This document shows, piece after piece, positions 1 through 5,222 of a stretch of DNA of 5,222 bases (positions within the stretch are counted from its first letter, which is position 1; the number at the start of each line of letters is the position of its first letter). Made by a program: the position numbers and the translations under genes. The notes under the pieces were generated by a model that was given only the letters and a program-made list of their open reading frames with translations, did not search any database and had not been told where the DNA came from. Location of the stretch: contig USCC01000128.1 of NCBI GenBank assembly GCA_900553035.1, forward strand, positions 1-5,222, read 5' to 3'. Origin of the DNA: an uncultured Rhodospirillaceae bacterium (GTDB taxonomy: Bacteria > Pseudomonadota > Alphaproteobacteria > CAAGCB01 > CAG-977).

Positions 1-2
1 CC

Positions 3-149
3 CAGGAGGGTATTCAGGTGCTGAATTTTTACGACGATCCCGATTTCGGTTTCGGCGATTTCGGAGACATGGATCATCTGAATCAGAACGGAGCCATAAA
101 ACTGACGCAGAAAATAAAGGAGAGACTGCATGAACGTGTCATTTCTTGA
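3..149 (+). CDS. SGNH/GDSL-type hydrolase or acyltransferase-like protein, C-terminal fragment
   Basis: Only the last 48 codons are present; the gene enters from the left edge in the frame starting at base 3 and stops with TGA at 147-149. The segment around codons 23-31 reads DMDHLNQNG, followed by A and a short amphipathic helix to the C terminus. A D-x-x-H-L-N-x-x-G-A block near the C terminus is the usual place of the catalytic Asp-His pair in SGNH hydrolases. Such proteins, including AlgX/DltD-like and DUF1574-like ones, are common in surface-polysaccharide loci, where they remove or transfer acyl groups. The stretch just before it is a low-complexity DFGFGDFGD run. The gene overlaps the next by 20 nt, so the two are very probably co-transcribed and translationally coupled. 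The SGNH assignment is an inference from one motif and context; nucleophile, signal peptide and substrate lie outside the window. Confidence 0.62.
   Translation, partial: QEGIQVLNFYDDPDFGFGDFGDMDHLNQNGAIKLTQKIKERLHERVIS
117..123 (+). promoter_or_regulatory. Ribosome binding site of the sugar aminotransferase
   Basis: AAGGAGA lies 6 nt before the ATG at 130. It sits inside the coding sequence of the preceding SGNH-type gene, whose stop codon is downstream of this start. Ribosomes finishing the upstream gene therefore pass over this start, as expected for coupled translation. The site supports position 130 as the true start. Confidence 0.75.
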
Positions 150-1221
150 TCTGGCTAAAATCAACGGCCGTTTTCGCACGGAAACGGAAGCCCGTTTCAA
201 AACGGTTTTAGAAAAAGGATGGTATCTTCAGGGTGACGAAAACGCTCTTTTCAGCCGTCATTTCGCCGAATTCTGCGGAACGAACTGCGCCTTGGGCGTC
301 GCTAACGGGCTGGACGCGCTGAATCTGATCATCCGCGCTTACGGGTTCGGGTCGGGCGACGAAATCATCGTTCCGGCAAACACGTACATTGCCAGTATCC
401 TCGCCATTTCGGAAAACGGATGCACGCCCGTCCCTGTCGAACCCGACCTGGGCACGTACAACATTGACCCGAACCGCGTTGAAGAAGCCATCACGCCGCA
501 GACACGCGCCATTCTGGTTGTTCACCTGTACGGACAGGCTGTGCCAATGGACAAAATAACCGCTCTCGCCCGGCAGTACGGGCTGAAAATCATTGAGGAC
601 GCTGCGCAGGCACACGGAGCGAAATACAGGGGTCGGCGAACCGGGAATCTCGGCGACGCGGCCGGCTTTTCGTTTTATCCCGGCAAAAATCTGGGCGCCA
701 TGGGCGACGGCGGAGCGGTAACGACGAACGACAGTGCGCTTTTTGAAAAGATAAAAGCATTGGCCAACTACGGTTCCGACCGGAAATATCATCATATTTA
801 CAAAGGAGTCAATTCGCGTCTGGATGAACTGCAGGCCGCCGTACTGGACGTGAAGCTGCCTTATCTGGACGCCGACAATGCCCGACGCCGTGAGATTGCT
901 TCGTGTTACCGGACGCACATTGTCAATCCGGCCGTTACCCTGCCGCAGACATATGACGAAGAGGCGCATGTCTGGCATGTGTTCGCCGTCCGGACGCCCG
1001 AGCGTACCCGGTTTCAGGCGTATCTGGCCGAAAAGGGTATTCAGACGATCATCCATTATCCGACGCCGCCTCACCGGCAGGGCGCCTACGCCGAATGGAA
1101 CGAACGTTCCTTTCCGGTGACCGAAAAGATCCATCGCGAAATCATCAGTCTTCCGATTTCCCCCGTAATGACAGAAGATGAAGTCCGCTATGTCATTGAA
1201 AAGGTCAACGCTTATGTCTGA
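130..1221 (+). CDS. DegT/DnrJ/EryC1/StrS family sugar aminotransferase (FdtB/QdtB-like)
   Basis: This is a 363-residue, full-length PLP-dependent aminotransferase that puts an amino group on a keto-deoxy sugar nucleotide in the cytoplasm, normally using glutamate as donor. Fold-type I marks are clear: ANGLDA (58-63), PANTYIAS near 82-89, EDAAQAHGA (156-164) with PLP-ring Asp157 and Gln160, FSFYPGKN (180-187) with Schiff-base Lys186, NSRLDELQAA (228-237), and the C-terminal HYP motif (309-311). The opening FLDL..IN, GWYLQG near 30-35 and the core recall FdtB and QdtB, the dTDP-3-keto-6-deoxyhexose 3-aminotransferases that lead to Fuc3N or Qui3N. That is recalled similarity, so exact sugar and stereochemistry remain open, and no fdtA/qdtA isomerase or acetyltransferase gene lies in the window to decide. 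The start at 130 has a good Shine-Dalgarno sequence. The gene overlaps its upstream neighbour by 20 nt and its downstream neighbour by 8 nt, placing it inside a glycan operon. Alternatives are aminotransferases acting at C-4 of a dTDP- or UDP-sugar. Confidence 0.93.
   Translation: MNVSFLDLAKINGRFRTETEARFKTVLEKGWYLQGDENALFSRHFAEFCGTNCALGVANGLDALNLIIRAYGFGSGDEIIVPANTYIASILAISENGCTPVPVEPDLGTYNIDPNRVEEAITPQTRAILVVHLYGQAVPMDKITALARQYGLKIIEDAAQAHGAKYRGRRTGNLGDAAGFSFYPGKNLGAMGDGGAVTTNDSALFEKIKALANYGSDRKYHHIYKGVNSRLDELQAAVLDVKLPYLDADNARRREIASCYRTHIVNPAVTLPQTYDEEAHVWHVFAVRTPERTRFQAYLAEKGIQTIIHYPTPPHRQGAYAEWNERSFPVTEKIHREIISLPISPVMTEDEVRYVIEKVNAYV
1199..1204 (+). promoter_or_regulatory. Probable ribosome binding site deciding the glycosyltransferase start
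   Basis: AAAAGG lies 9 nt before the ATG at 1214. It is modest, but the in-frame ATGs farther upstream (1178, 1190) have no better site at a proper distance. It favours the short form, whose N terminus matches that of GT-A family 2 enzymes. The site lies within the end of the aminotransferase gene. Confidence 0.45.
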
Positions 1222-2161
1222 ACGGATTTCTGTCCTGATTCCGGCGTATAATCATGAAAAATATATTCTTGAAACCGTCCGTTCCGTCATCTGTCAAACG
1301 TATGCCGAACTGGAACTGATCCTCATTGACGACGGGTCGGCAGACGGGACATGGAGCTGTCTGGCGGAAATTGAAGGCGAATGCCGGCGGCGCTTCGTGC
1401 GCACCGTTTTCAGAAGCCGGGAAAACCGGGGAACCTGCCGGACGCTCAATGAAATGCTTGATCTGGCACAGGGGAAATACATCTGTCCCTGCGCTTCGGA
1501 CGATTGCCTGAAGCCGCACATGATTGAAACGCTGCATGCCTGTCTGTCCGAAGATGACGGCTGTGTCCTTGCGGTCGGAGACAACGATATCATTGACGGT
1601 GACGGGCGGCGCATCTTCTGGGGCACAAAACGGAACGCCGTTCCCGACGAACAGGCCGTTTTCAAAACGTTCGGTGACTTTCTGGGTCTGAACGACGCGC
1701 CCGAAGGCTTTGAATTCGGTTCTTACAAAAACCTTTTGAAGCGCAACCATCTGCCGAACGGCGCTTTGATCCGGAAAGAAAGCCTTTTGAAAGCCGGAAA
1801 ATACAGGCCGGATATCCCTCTGGAGGATTGGTATATGAATCTTCAGCTGGCCAAACAGGGAAAAATGAAGTATGCCGGAGACATTCTTTACTCGTACCGC
1901 TGGCATGGCGGAAATACGGTTATTTCCGCCGCTTACCGCCGCCGGGAAAAAGAAACGTTCCGCCGTATCTATGACCATGAAAGGGAATACTGCCTCACCC
2001 ACGGGTACGCTAAGGTGTGGAAGGCCTGCCGCCGAAAGCAGAGCCCGTTTTTTTCGGCTTTAAGTAAACTGAGGCATTTTTTACTGACGGTACGATTGAA
2101 AAAGGATGAAAAAACGATTCGACTGTTCGGGATTTATTTGTTAAAAAGGCATAAACGTTAA
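1214..2161 (+). CDS. Family 2 glycosyltransferase (GT-A fold)
   Basis: This 315-residue enzyme transfers a sugar from a nucleotide donor to an acceptor, most likely a lipid-linked oligosaccharide at the cytoplasmic face of the inner membrane. GT2 hallmarks appear in order: the opening strand SVLIPAYNHEKY (6-17), LIDDGSADGT (37-46) with nucleotide-binding Asp39-Asp40, SDD (95-97) as the DxD-like metal site, LEDW (203-206) with the probable catalytic acid/base, and YRWHGGNT (228-235). The frame is open farther upstream to an ATG at 1178, but that adds 12 residues before the canonical first strand, so 1214 is preferred. That start overlaps the aminotransferase stop (ATGTCTGA, 8 nt). The last 75 residues are rich in Lys and Arg with hydrophobic patches near 279-294 and 302-310. 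This suits peripheral membrane attachment and ends in KRHKR. Donor, acceptor and linkage cannot be read from sequence; amino-sugar or rhamnose transfer would fit the neighbourhood. The 3' end is more AT-rich than the rest of the gene. Confidence 0.92.
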   Translation: MSERISVLIPAYNHEKYILETVRSVICQTYAELELILIDDGSADGTWSCLAEIEGECRRRFVRTVFRSRENRGTCRTLNEMLDLAQGKYICPCASDDCLKPHMIETLHACLSEDDGCVLAVGDNDIIDGDGRRIFWGTKRNAVPDEQAVFKTFGDFLGLNDAPEGFEFGSYKNLLKRNHLPNGALIRKESLLKAGKYRPDIPLEDWYMNLQLAKQGKMKYAGDILYSYRWHGGNTVISAAYRRREKETFRRIYDHEREYCLTHGYAKVWKACRRKQSPFFSALSKLRHFLLTVRLKKDEKTIRLFGIYLLKRHKR

Positions 2162-2179
2162 GAACATCACAGGAAGCTC

Positions 2180-3964
2180 ATGTTTCATAAACTGGCCGAG
2201 CGTCTGAAAAACAGCCCCACACTTGCCAATTACCGCAAGATTTACCCCTATGTCAAACCATACTGGGGGCGCGCGCTGCTGGCGGTTCTGATCACGATTC
2301 CCATCGGGTCGTTTGATGCCCTTACCGCCTGGATTTTAAAGCCCTATATGGATGTCGTTCTGGTTGAAAAACAGGTGCATGCTGTTTCCCTGATGCCTCT
2401 GGTCATCGTTCTGGGTAGCGCGTTGCAAAGCCTGTGCAATTATGCCGCCGTATATCTGAATACCTGGGTCGGGCAGAGAATTACCAGTGACTTAAAACTG
2501 GCGCTTTACAAAAAGCTCCTGTATCAGGACACGCTGTATTTCGATCAGACGTCCTCCGGTGCGGTTCAGTTTGCCTTCAATACGGACGCCGACATGGCCT
2601 GCAGCGGCCTGCTGGCGAACGTCAAGCTGTTTGCAACCCGGATTTTTTCATCGATTTCCCTGATCTGTGTCCTGTTTTACAATTCGTGGCAGCTGACCAT
2701 CGTGGCGCTGGTTTTCATGTTCGGCGCTCTGTTTCCCCTGACAAAGGTTCGGAAGAAAATCAAAGATCTGATGGCTCGGCAGGTTTCAACGGGCGGCCTG
2801 ATTTCAACGCATTACATCGAAACGTACGGCGGCAATCGGGTCGTGACCTCCTATAACCTGCATGATTACCAGCTGAAGCGCTTCCATGAAAATCTGAAGG
2901 CCATTTTCAAAATCAGCATCAAAATGGTTCAGAAAACCGGCATGCTTTCCCCTCTGATTCACTTTATCGTGTCTCTGGGGATCGCGGGCGCCATCTGGCT
3001 GGGAAGCTACCTGATCGTCGAAGGCGAAATCTCCAGCGGCAACTTCGTTTCTTTCATCGCCGCCCTTCTGATGCTTTACACCCCGATCAAAAGCATCGGC
3101 AACAACTTCGCGGGCGTCCAGAATGCTCTGCTGGCCATGGAGCGCGTTTTCAACACCCTGGAATCCATTCCCTCCATCCGCAATGCGGATAATGCCGTTC
3201 CATTGCACGGTGTCCATAAAAGCATTGAATACCGGCATGTTAATTTTTCATATCAGAAGGACAAACCCGTCCTCAAAGACGTGTCCCTCACAATTCGCGT
3301 GGGCCAGAAAATTGCCTTTGTCGGTAATTCAGGGGGCGGAAAAACCACCTTTGTCAATCTTTTGCCCCGCTTTTACGATATTGACGGCGGCGAGATCCTG
3401 ATTGACGGCACCCCGCTGAAACAGATTGATCTGCATTCACTGCGCGACAACATCGCTGTTGTTTTTCAGGATAATTTCCTGTTTTCGGGAACCATCCGCG
3501 AAAATATCCTGCTGGGCGTCACGAACTATACACCGGAACAGCTTGACCAGGCCGTCAGAAACGCCTGTCTGGATGAATTCATCGGGACGCTGGATCGTGG
3601 GCTGGATACGTTCATCGGCGAACGCGGCGTGTTGCTGTCCGGCGGCCAGAAACAACGTGTCGCCATTGCGCGTGCTTTTATGAAAAATGCTCCCGTTGTC
3701 ATTCTGGACGAAGCGACTTCGGCTCTGGACAACAAATCCGAAGCCATTGTTCAGAAGGCCATCGACAACCTGATGCTGGATCGGACGGTTCTGGTCATTG
3801 CGCATCGTCTGTCCACGGTTCAGAATGCCGACCGCATCATCGTCATCAACCAGGGCGTAATTGTCGAAACGGGAACGCATGAAGAACTGCTGGCCCAGGA
3901 CGGCGAATACGCGGCTCTGTATAAAATGCAGTTCAAAAATAAAAAAACAGCCGACGGCAGTTAG
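2180..3964 (+). CDS. MsbA-type ABC half-transporter (lipid A or lipid-linked glycan flippase)
   Basis: This 594-residue protein has the standard exporter layout: an N-terminal six-helix membrane domain, then one ATPase domain. It should work as a homodimer in the inner membrane, flipping a lipid-linked substrate outward. Membrane segments lie at about 30-53, 70-95, 146-167, 169-188, 256-280 and 286-305. The ATPase is intact: Tyr358 in the A-loop position, Walker A GNSGGGKTT (382-390), Q-loop Gln430, signature LSGGQ (486-490), Walker B VVILDE (506-511), D-loop SALD (514-517) and H-loop His542. Family wording such as MLYTPIK and AMERVFNTLE resembles MsbA, which moves core-lipid A. The position at the end of a sugar-modification operon also fits an oligosaccharide flippase of the PglK/WlaB kind, so I do not give the symbol msbA. 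The ATG at 2180 follows AGGAAG (2171-2176) and lies 18 nt after the glycosyltransferase stop. The TAG stop (3962-3964) interlocks with the stop of the convergent gene. Confidence 0.93.
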   Translation: MFHKLAERLKNSPTLANYRKIYPYVKPYWGRALLAVLITIPIGSFDALTAWILKPYMDVVLVEKQVHAVSLMPLVIVLGSALQSLCNYAAVYLNTWVGQRITSDLKLALYKKLLYQDTLYFDQTSSGAVQFAFNTDADMACSGLLANVKLFATRIFSSISLICVLFYNSWQLTIVALVFMFGALFPLTKVRKKIKDLMARQVSTGGLISTHYIETYGGNRVVTSYNLHDYQLKRFHENLKAIFKISIKMVQKTGMLSPLIHFIVSLGIAGAIWLGSYLIVEGEISSGNFVSFIAALLMLYTPIKSIGNNFAGVQNALLAMERVFNTLESIPSIRNADNAVPLHGVHKSIEYRHVNFSYQKDKPVLKDVSLTIRVGQKIAFVGNSGGGKTTFVNLLPRFYDIDGGEILIDGTPLKQIDLHSLRDNIAVVFQDNFLFSGTIRENILLGVTNYTPEQLDQAVRNACLDEFIGTLDRGLDTFIGERGVLLSGGQKQRVAIARAFMKNAPVVILDEATSALDNKSEAIVQKAIDNLMLDRTVLVIAHRLSTVQNADRIIVINQGVIVETGTHEELLAQDGEYAALYKMQFKNKKTADGS

Positions 3965-3972
3965 CCTTTTTT
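3941..3972. terminator. Possible weak bidirectional terminator at the convergent junction
   Basis: An A7 run (3941-3947) and a T6 run (3967-3972) flank a small GC-rich core. GGC-AGTTA-GCC (3956-3966) can form a 3-bp stem followed by T6 on the + strand. GCC-GAC-GGC (3950-3958) can form another 3-bp stem, which on the - strand is followed by TG and T7. Pairing of the A and T runs could lengthen a hairpin around the core. The stems are short, so this is a weak candidate, but no better terminator is visible here and it lies where both transcripts need to end. Confidence 0.27.
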
Positions 3973-4971
3973 CCCGTTCCGGCGGCGGGCACGGATTTGT
4001 ATCATCTCTGCGGCAATACTGACCGCGATTTCGGCGGGCGTTTCGGCTTCGATCGACAGGCCGACCGGCGTACGGATCCGGCGTATTTCATGCTCTGAGA
4101 AACCGTCGGCCGCCAGGCGGAGACAAAGCGCCTCATATTTCTCCGCGCTTCCGATGGCTCCGATATAGCACGCCGGCGTTTTCAACGCACGCCATTGAAG
4201 TTCATAATCGGCCTGATGCCCGCGCGTCATGATCAGGATATAATCGTTTTCCGTCACCGGCATTGAGGCCGCTGCGGCCGCATACTCCCCAAGAATGATC
4301 TGAGCAGCTCCCGGGAAAAGCCGGGGTGAGGCGAAATCCCTGCGGCTTTCAATGAGGACATAAGGAAAACCCAACCGTTCAAGCAAAGGAGCGAGCGCCT
4401 GCGCGACATGGCCGCCGCCGTAAAGGAAAACGGTTCCGGCCGGCCCGAAAGGTTCGACGTAAAAAGAGCCGCCGTCCGTGGTTTCCTCCCATACCGCCCT
4501 GTTTTGAAACAACGGACGGAGCGCCGGGTTTTTCGAAAGGCCTGAAAGCCCTTTTTCCGCGGTATAAACACCGGTTTCCCATGAAAAATCGGGACGCACC
4601 CGGACAACGAACCATCCGTTTTTGCCGCCTTCAGAAAAGACACATGAATTCCGGCAGAACGCTTCTGACGCCGGATCGCCCGCCGCCATGAAACGGAACA
4701 GAACCGTTATCCGCCCGCCCTCACCGCCGGGATTGACGGCATATTCCCGGAGCGCTCCTTTCCGGTTTTCCAAAAGGCTCACAGCCTCTTTTTCCGCTTC
4801 AAATTCGGCAATACCGCCGCCGATTGTCCCCGCAGTCTCGCCCCCTTCTGTCAGCAGTCGATGCACGCCGGGTTTGCGGGGGCAGGCTCCCTCCGTCCGG
4901 ACAAGCGTCATCAGAACGGCGTTTGCGCCTCTTTCCAGCGTTTTCTTCAACAGCGGCAGAATATCTTTCAT
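3961..4971 (-). CDS. XdhC/CoxI family molybdenum hydroxylase maturation protein
   Basis: This 336-residue protein belongs to the family that binds molybdenum cofactor and helps prepare and insert it into xanthine dehydrogenase-like hydroxylases in the cytoplasm. The N-terminal XdhC_CoxI domain covers about residues 10-80, with LVRTEG (23-28), PRKPG (31-35) and GTIGGGIAE (48-56). The C-terminal Rossmann-like domain starts near 178 and shows FLYGGGHVA (182-190), MTRGHQAD (248-255), YIGAIGS (269-275), and RIRTPVGLSIEAETPAEIA (298-316). Length and domain order are normal, so it looks intact. Cys30 stands where Ala, Ser or Thr is more usual. The tail after about 325 is basic. The start at 4971 is secured by AGGAGG 8 nt upstream. 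No hydroxylase, cofactor-synthesis or purine gene is visible nearby, so the partner enzyme must be elsewhere; a selenium-dependent hydroxylase is also possible in anaerobes. GC content looks higher than in the glycan genes. It shares four bases with the convergent ABC gene. The family call is firm; the partner enzyme is unknown. Confidence 0.92.
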   Translation of the reverse strand: MKDILPLLKKTLERGANAVLMTLVRTEGACPRKPGVHRLLTEGGETAGTIGGGIAEFEAEKEAVSLLENRKGALREYAVNPGGEGGRITVLFRFMAAGDPASEAFCRNSCVFSEGGKNGWFVVRVRPDFSWETGVYTAEKGLSGLSKNPALRPLFQNRAVWEETTDGGSFYVEPFGPAGTVFLYGGGHVAQALAPLLERLGFPYVLIESRRDFASPRLFPGAAQIILGEYAAAAASMPVTENDYILIMTRGHQADYELQWRALKTPACYIGAIGSAEKYEALCLRLAADGFSEHEIRRIRTPVGLSIEAETPAEIAVSIAAEMIQIRARRRNGKKG

Positions 4972-4979
4972 CCGGAAGG

Positions 4980-4985
4980 CCTCCT
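4980..4985 (-). promoter_or_regulatory. Strong ribosome binding site of the xdhC-like gene
   Basis: Read on the - strand this is AGGAGG, a full-consensus Shine-Dalgarno core, 8 nt before the ATG at 4971. It fixes the start and is the best such site in the window, which suggests efficient translation independent of any upstream gene. Confidence 0.85.
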
Positions 4986-5026
4986 ATGCCGGGAAACCGA
5001 TTCAATATTTCTTTCCTCTTAGCGCA

Positions 5027-5049
5027 TTTTATTCCCGGTCTCAATAAAA
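5027..5049. promoter_or_regulatory. AT-rich inverted repeat upstream of xdhC (possible operator)
   Basis: TTTTATT (5027-5033) and AATAAAA (5043-5049) form a perfect 7-bp dyad around the 9-nt centre CCCGGTCTC. It lies 56-78 nt upstream of the xdhC start in the leader. On the - strand its proximal arm overlaps TAAAAT, a plausible -10 hexamer (5026-5031), but no good -35 is seen 16-18 nt away. A dyad overlapping a promoter is typical of a repressor site. AT-rich arms of this length can also arise by chance, and no regulator gene is in view. Confidence 0.3.
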
Positions 5050-5109
5050 GAAGCTTTAAAACAAAGGAAAATCCCGGAAACGCCGCGAGAGCCGTCCCGC
5101 CCTACGGCC

Positions 5110-5222
5110 GGCCGCGGGCTCCTGATGGCCAGCCTGCCCACCTTTATTTTGCAGAATCTGTTCCAGAGCTTCTTCGTCACCGCCGAAAAACCCCATCTGG
5201 GCTTCGCGTTCACGGTCGCGGC
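5110..5222 (+). pseudogene. 5'-truncated MATE-family efflux transporter remnant, continuing past the right edge
   Basis: In the frame read from 5110 the translation is GRGLLMASLPTF, then ILQNLFQSFFVTAEKPHLGF and AFTVAA up to the edge. QNLFQSFF followed by VTAEKP is a highly characteristic internal stretch of MATE multidrug/Na+ antiporters, found around residues 135-165 of a roughly 450-residue membrane protein. The preceding helices are absent: upstream, in all + frames, there is only a short leader and then the divergent xdhC gene. The frame is open back to 5023, but residues before 5110 (KQRKIPETPREPSRP and so on) do not look like a MATE protein. The only ATG, at 5125, falls in mid-helix and has no Shine-Dalgarno sequence. 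The junction contains GGCCGGCC (5106-5113). Removing one GGCC would join TAC-GGC-CGC, giving the family-typical YGR before GLLMASLP, which hints at a 4-bp duplication frameshift. It could still be expressed as a partial protein, but a decayed remnant is likelier. Confidence 0.66.

Noticed and set aside
208..1134. Long - strand open frame (308 codons) opposite the aminotransferase
   Set aside because: It lies wholly antisense to a gene with clear family motifs, its translation has no recognisable domain, and it has the Arg/Val-rich look of an antisense shadow.
1178..1213. Longer glycosyltransferase start at 1178 (or 1190)
   Set aside because: It would add 12 residues before the first GT2 strand, overlap the aminotransferase by 44 nt and has no well-spaced Shine-Dalgarno sequence. 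The ATG at 1214 fits better.
1205..2002. - strand open frame (265 codons) opposite the glycosyltransferase
   Set aside because: It is antisense to a certain GT2 gene and has no domain resemblance. Long antisense frames are expected at this base composition and codon bias.
2070..2180. Possible internal promoter before the ABC transporter gene in an AT-rich stretch
   Set aside because: TTG-containing hexamers are present, but no -10 hexamer stands at a suitable 16-18 nt spacing. The 18-nt gap is compatible with plain operon transcription.
4622..5047. + strand open frame (141 codons) across the start of xdhC
   Set aside because: It is a Ser/Pro/Arg-rich shadow of the XdhC coding strand without a recognisable domain.
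5019..5213. - strand open frame (64 codons) upstream of xdhC
   Set aside because: The opposite strand encodes the conserved MATE segment, so this frame is its antisense shadow. It covers the leader and has no family likeness.
1..5222. CRISPR array, tRNA or rRNA gene, insertion sequence, or toxin-antitoxin and defence genes
   Set aside because: No spaced direct repeats, tRNA-like folds, transposase motifs or defence-protein motifs were seen. All long stretches are accounted for by the genes listed.

Overview
The window reads as ordinary chromosomal DNA from a Gram-negative-type (diderm) bacterium. It joins the end of a cell-surface glycan operon on the + strand to an unrelated molybdenum-enzyme maturation gene on the - strand. 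An MsbA-type exporter beside sugar-nucleotide and glycosyltransferase genes implies an outer membrane or another lipid-linked surface glycan. The wording of the aminotransferase and of the transporter fragment at the right edge resembles diderm Bacillota (Negativicutes). That placement is recalled from family sequences and is tentative. By eye, base composition is near 50% GC in the glycan genes and clearly higher in the - strand gene.

Positions 1-3964 (+ strand) hold four tightly packed genes. They are the C-terminal tail of an SGNH-type hydrolase or acyltransferase-like protein, a PLP-dependent sugar aminotransferase of the FdtB/QdtB type, a family 2 glycosyltransferase, and a complete MsbA-type ABC half-transporter. 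The first three overlap by 20 and 8 nt, and the fourth follows 18 nt later. This suggests one transcript with coupled translation. A plausible working model is that the aminotransferase makes a dTDP-amino-deoxyhexose, the glycosyltransferase adds a sugar to a growing lipid-linked oligosaccharide, the SGNH protein edits or adds an acyl group, and the ABC protein flips the product across the inner membrane.

Positions 3961-4971 (- strand) hold a full-length XdhC/CoxI family protein. It matures molybdenum hydroxylases such as xanthine dehydrogenase. It converges on the ABC gene, and the two stop codons interlock within the four bases TTAG. It has a strong Shine-Dalgarno sequence. Upstream is a short AT-rich region with a 7-bp dyad that could be its control region.

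Positions 5110-5222 (+ strand) encode the unmistakable middle of a MATE-family efflux transporter, running off the right edge. The roughly 130 residues that should precede it are absent, because xdhC and its leader occupy that place. It is best read as a 5'-truncated remnant, perhaps with a 4-bp duplication at the junction. I see no RNA genes, CRISPR array, transposase or clearly new system. The most unusual points are this remnant and the zero-spacer convergent junction.
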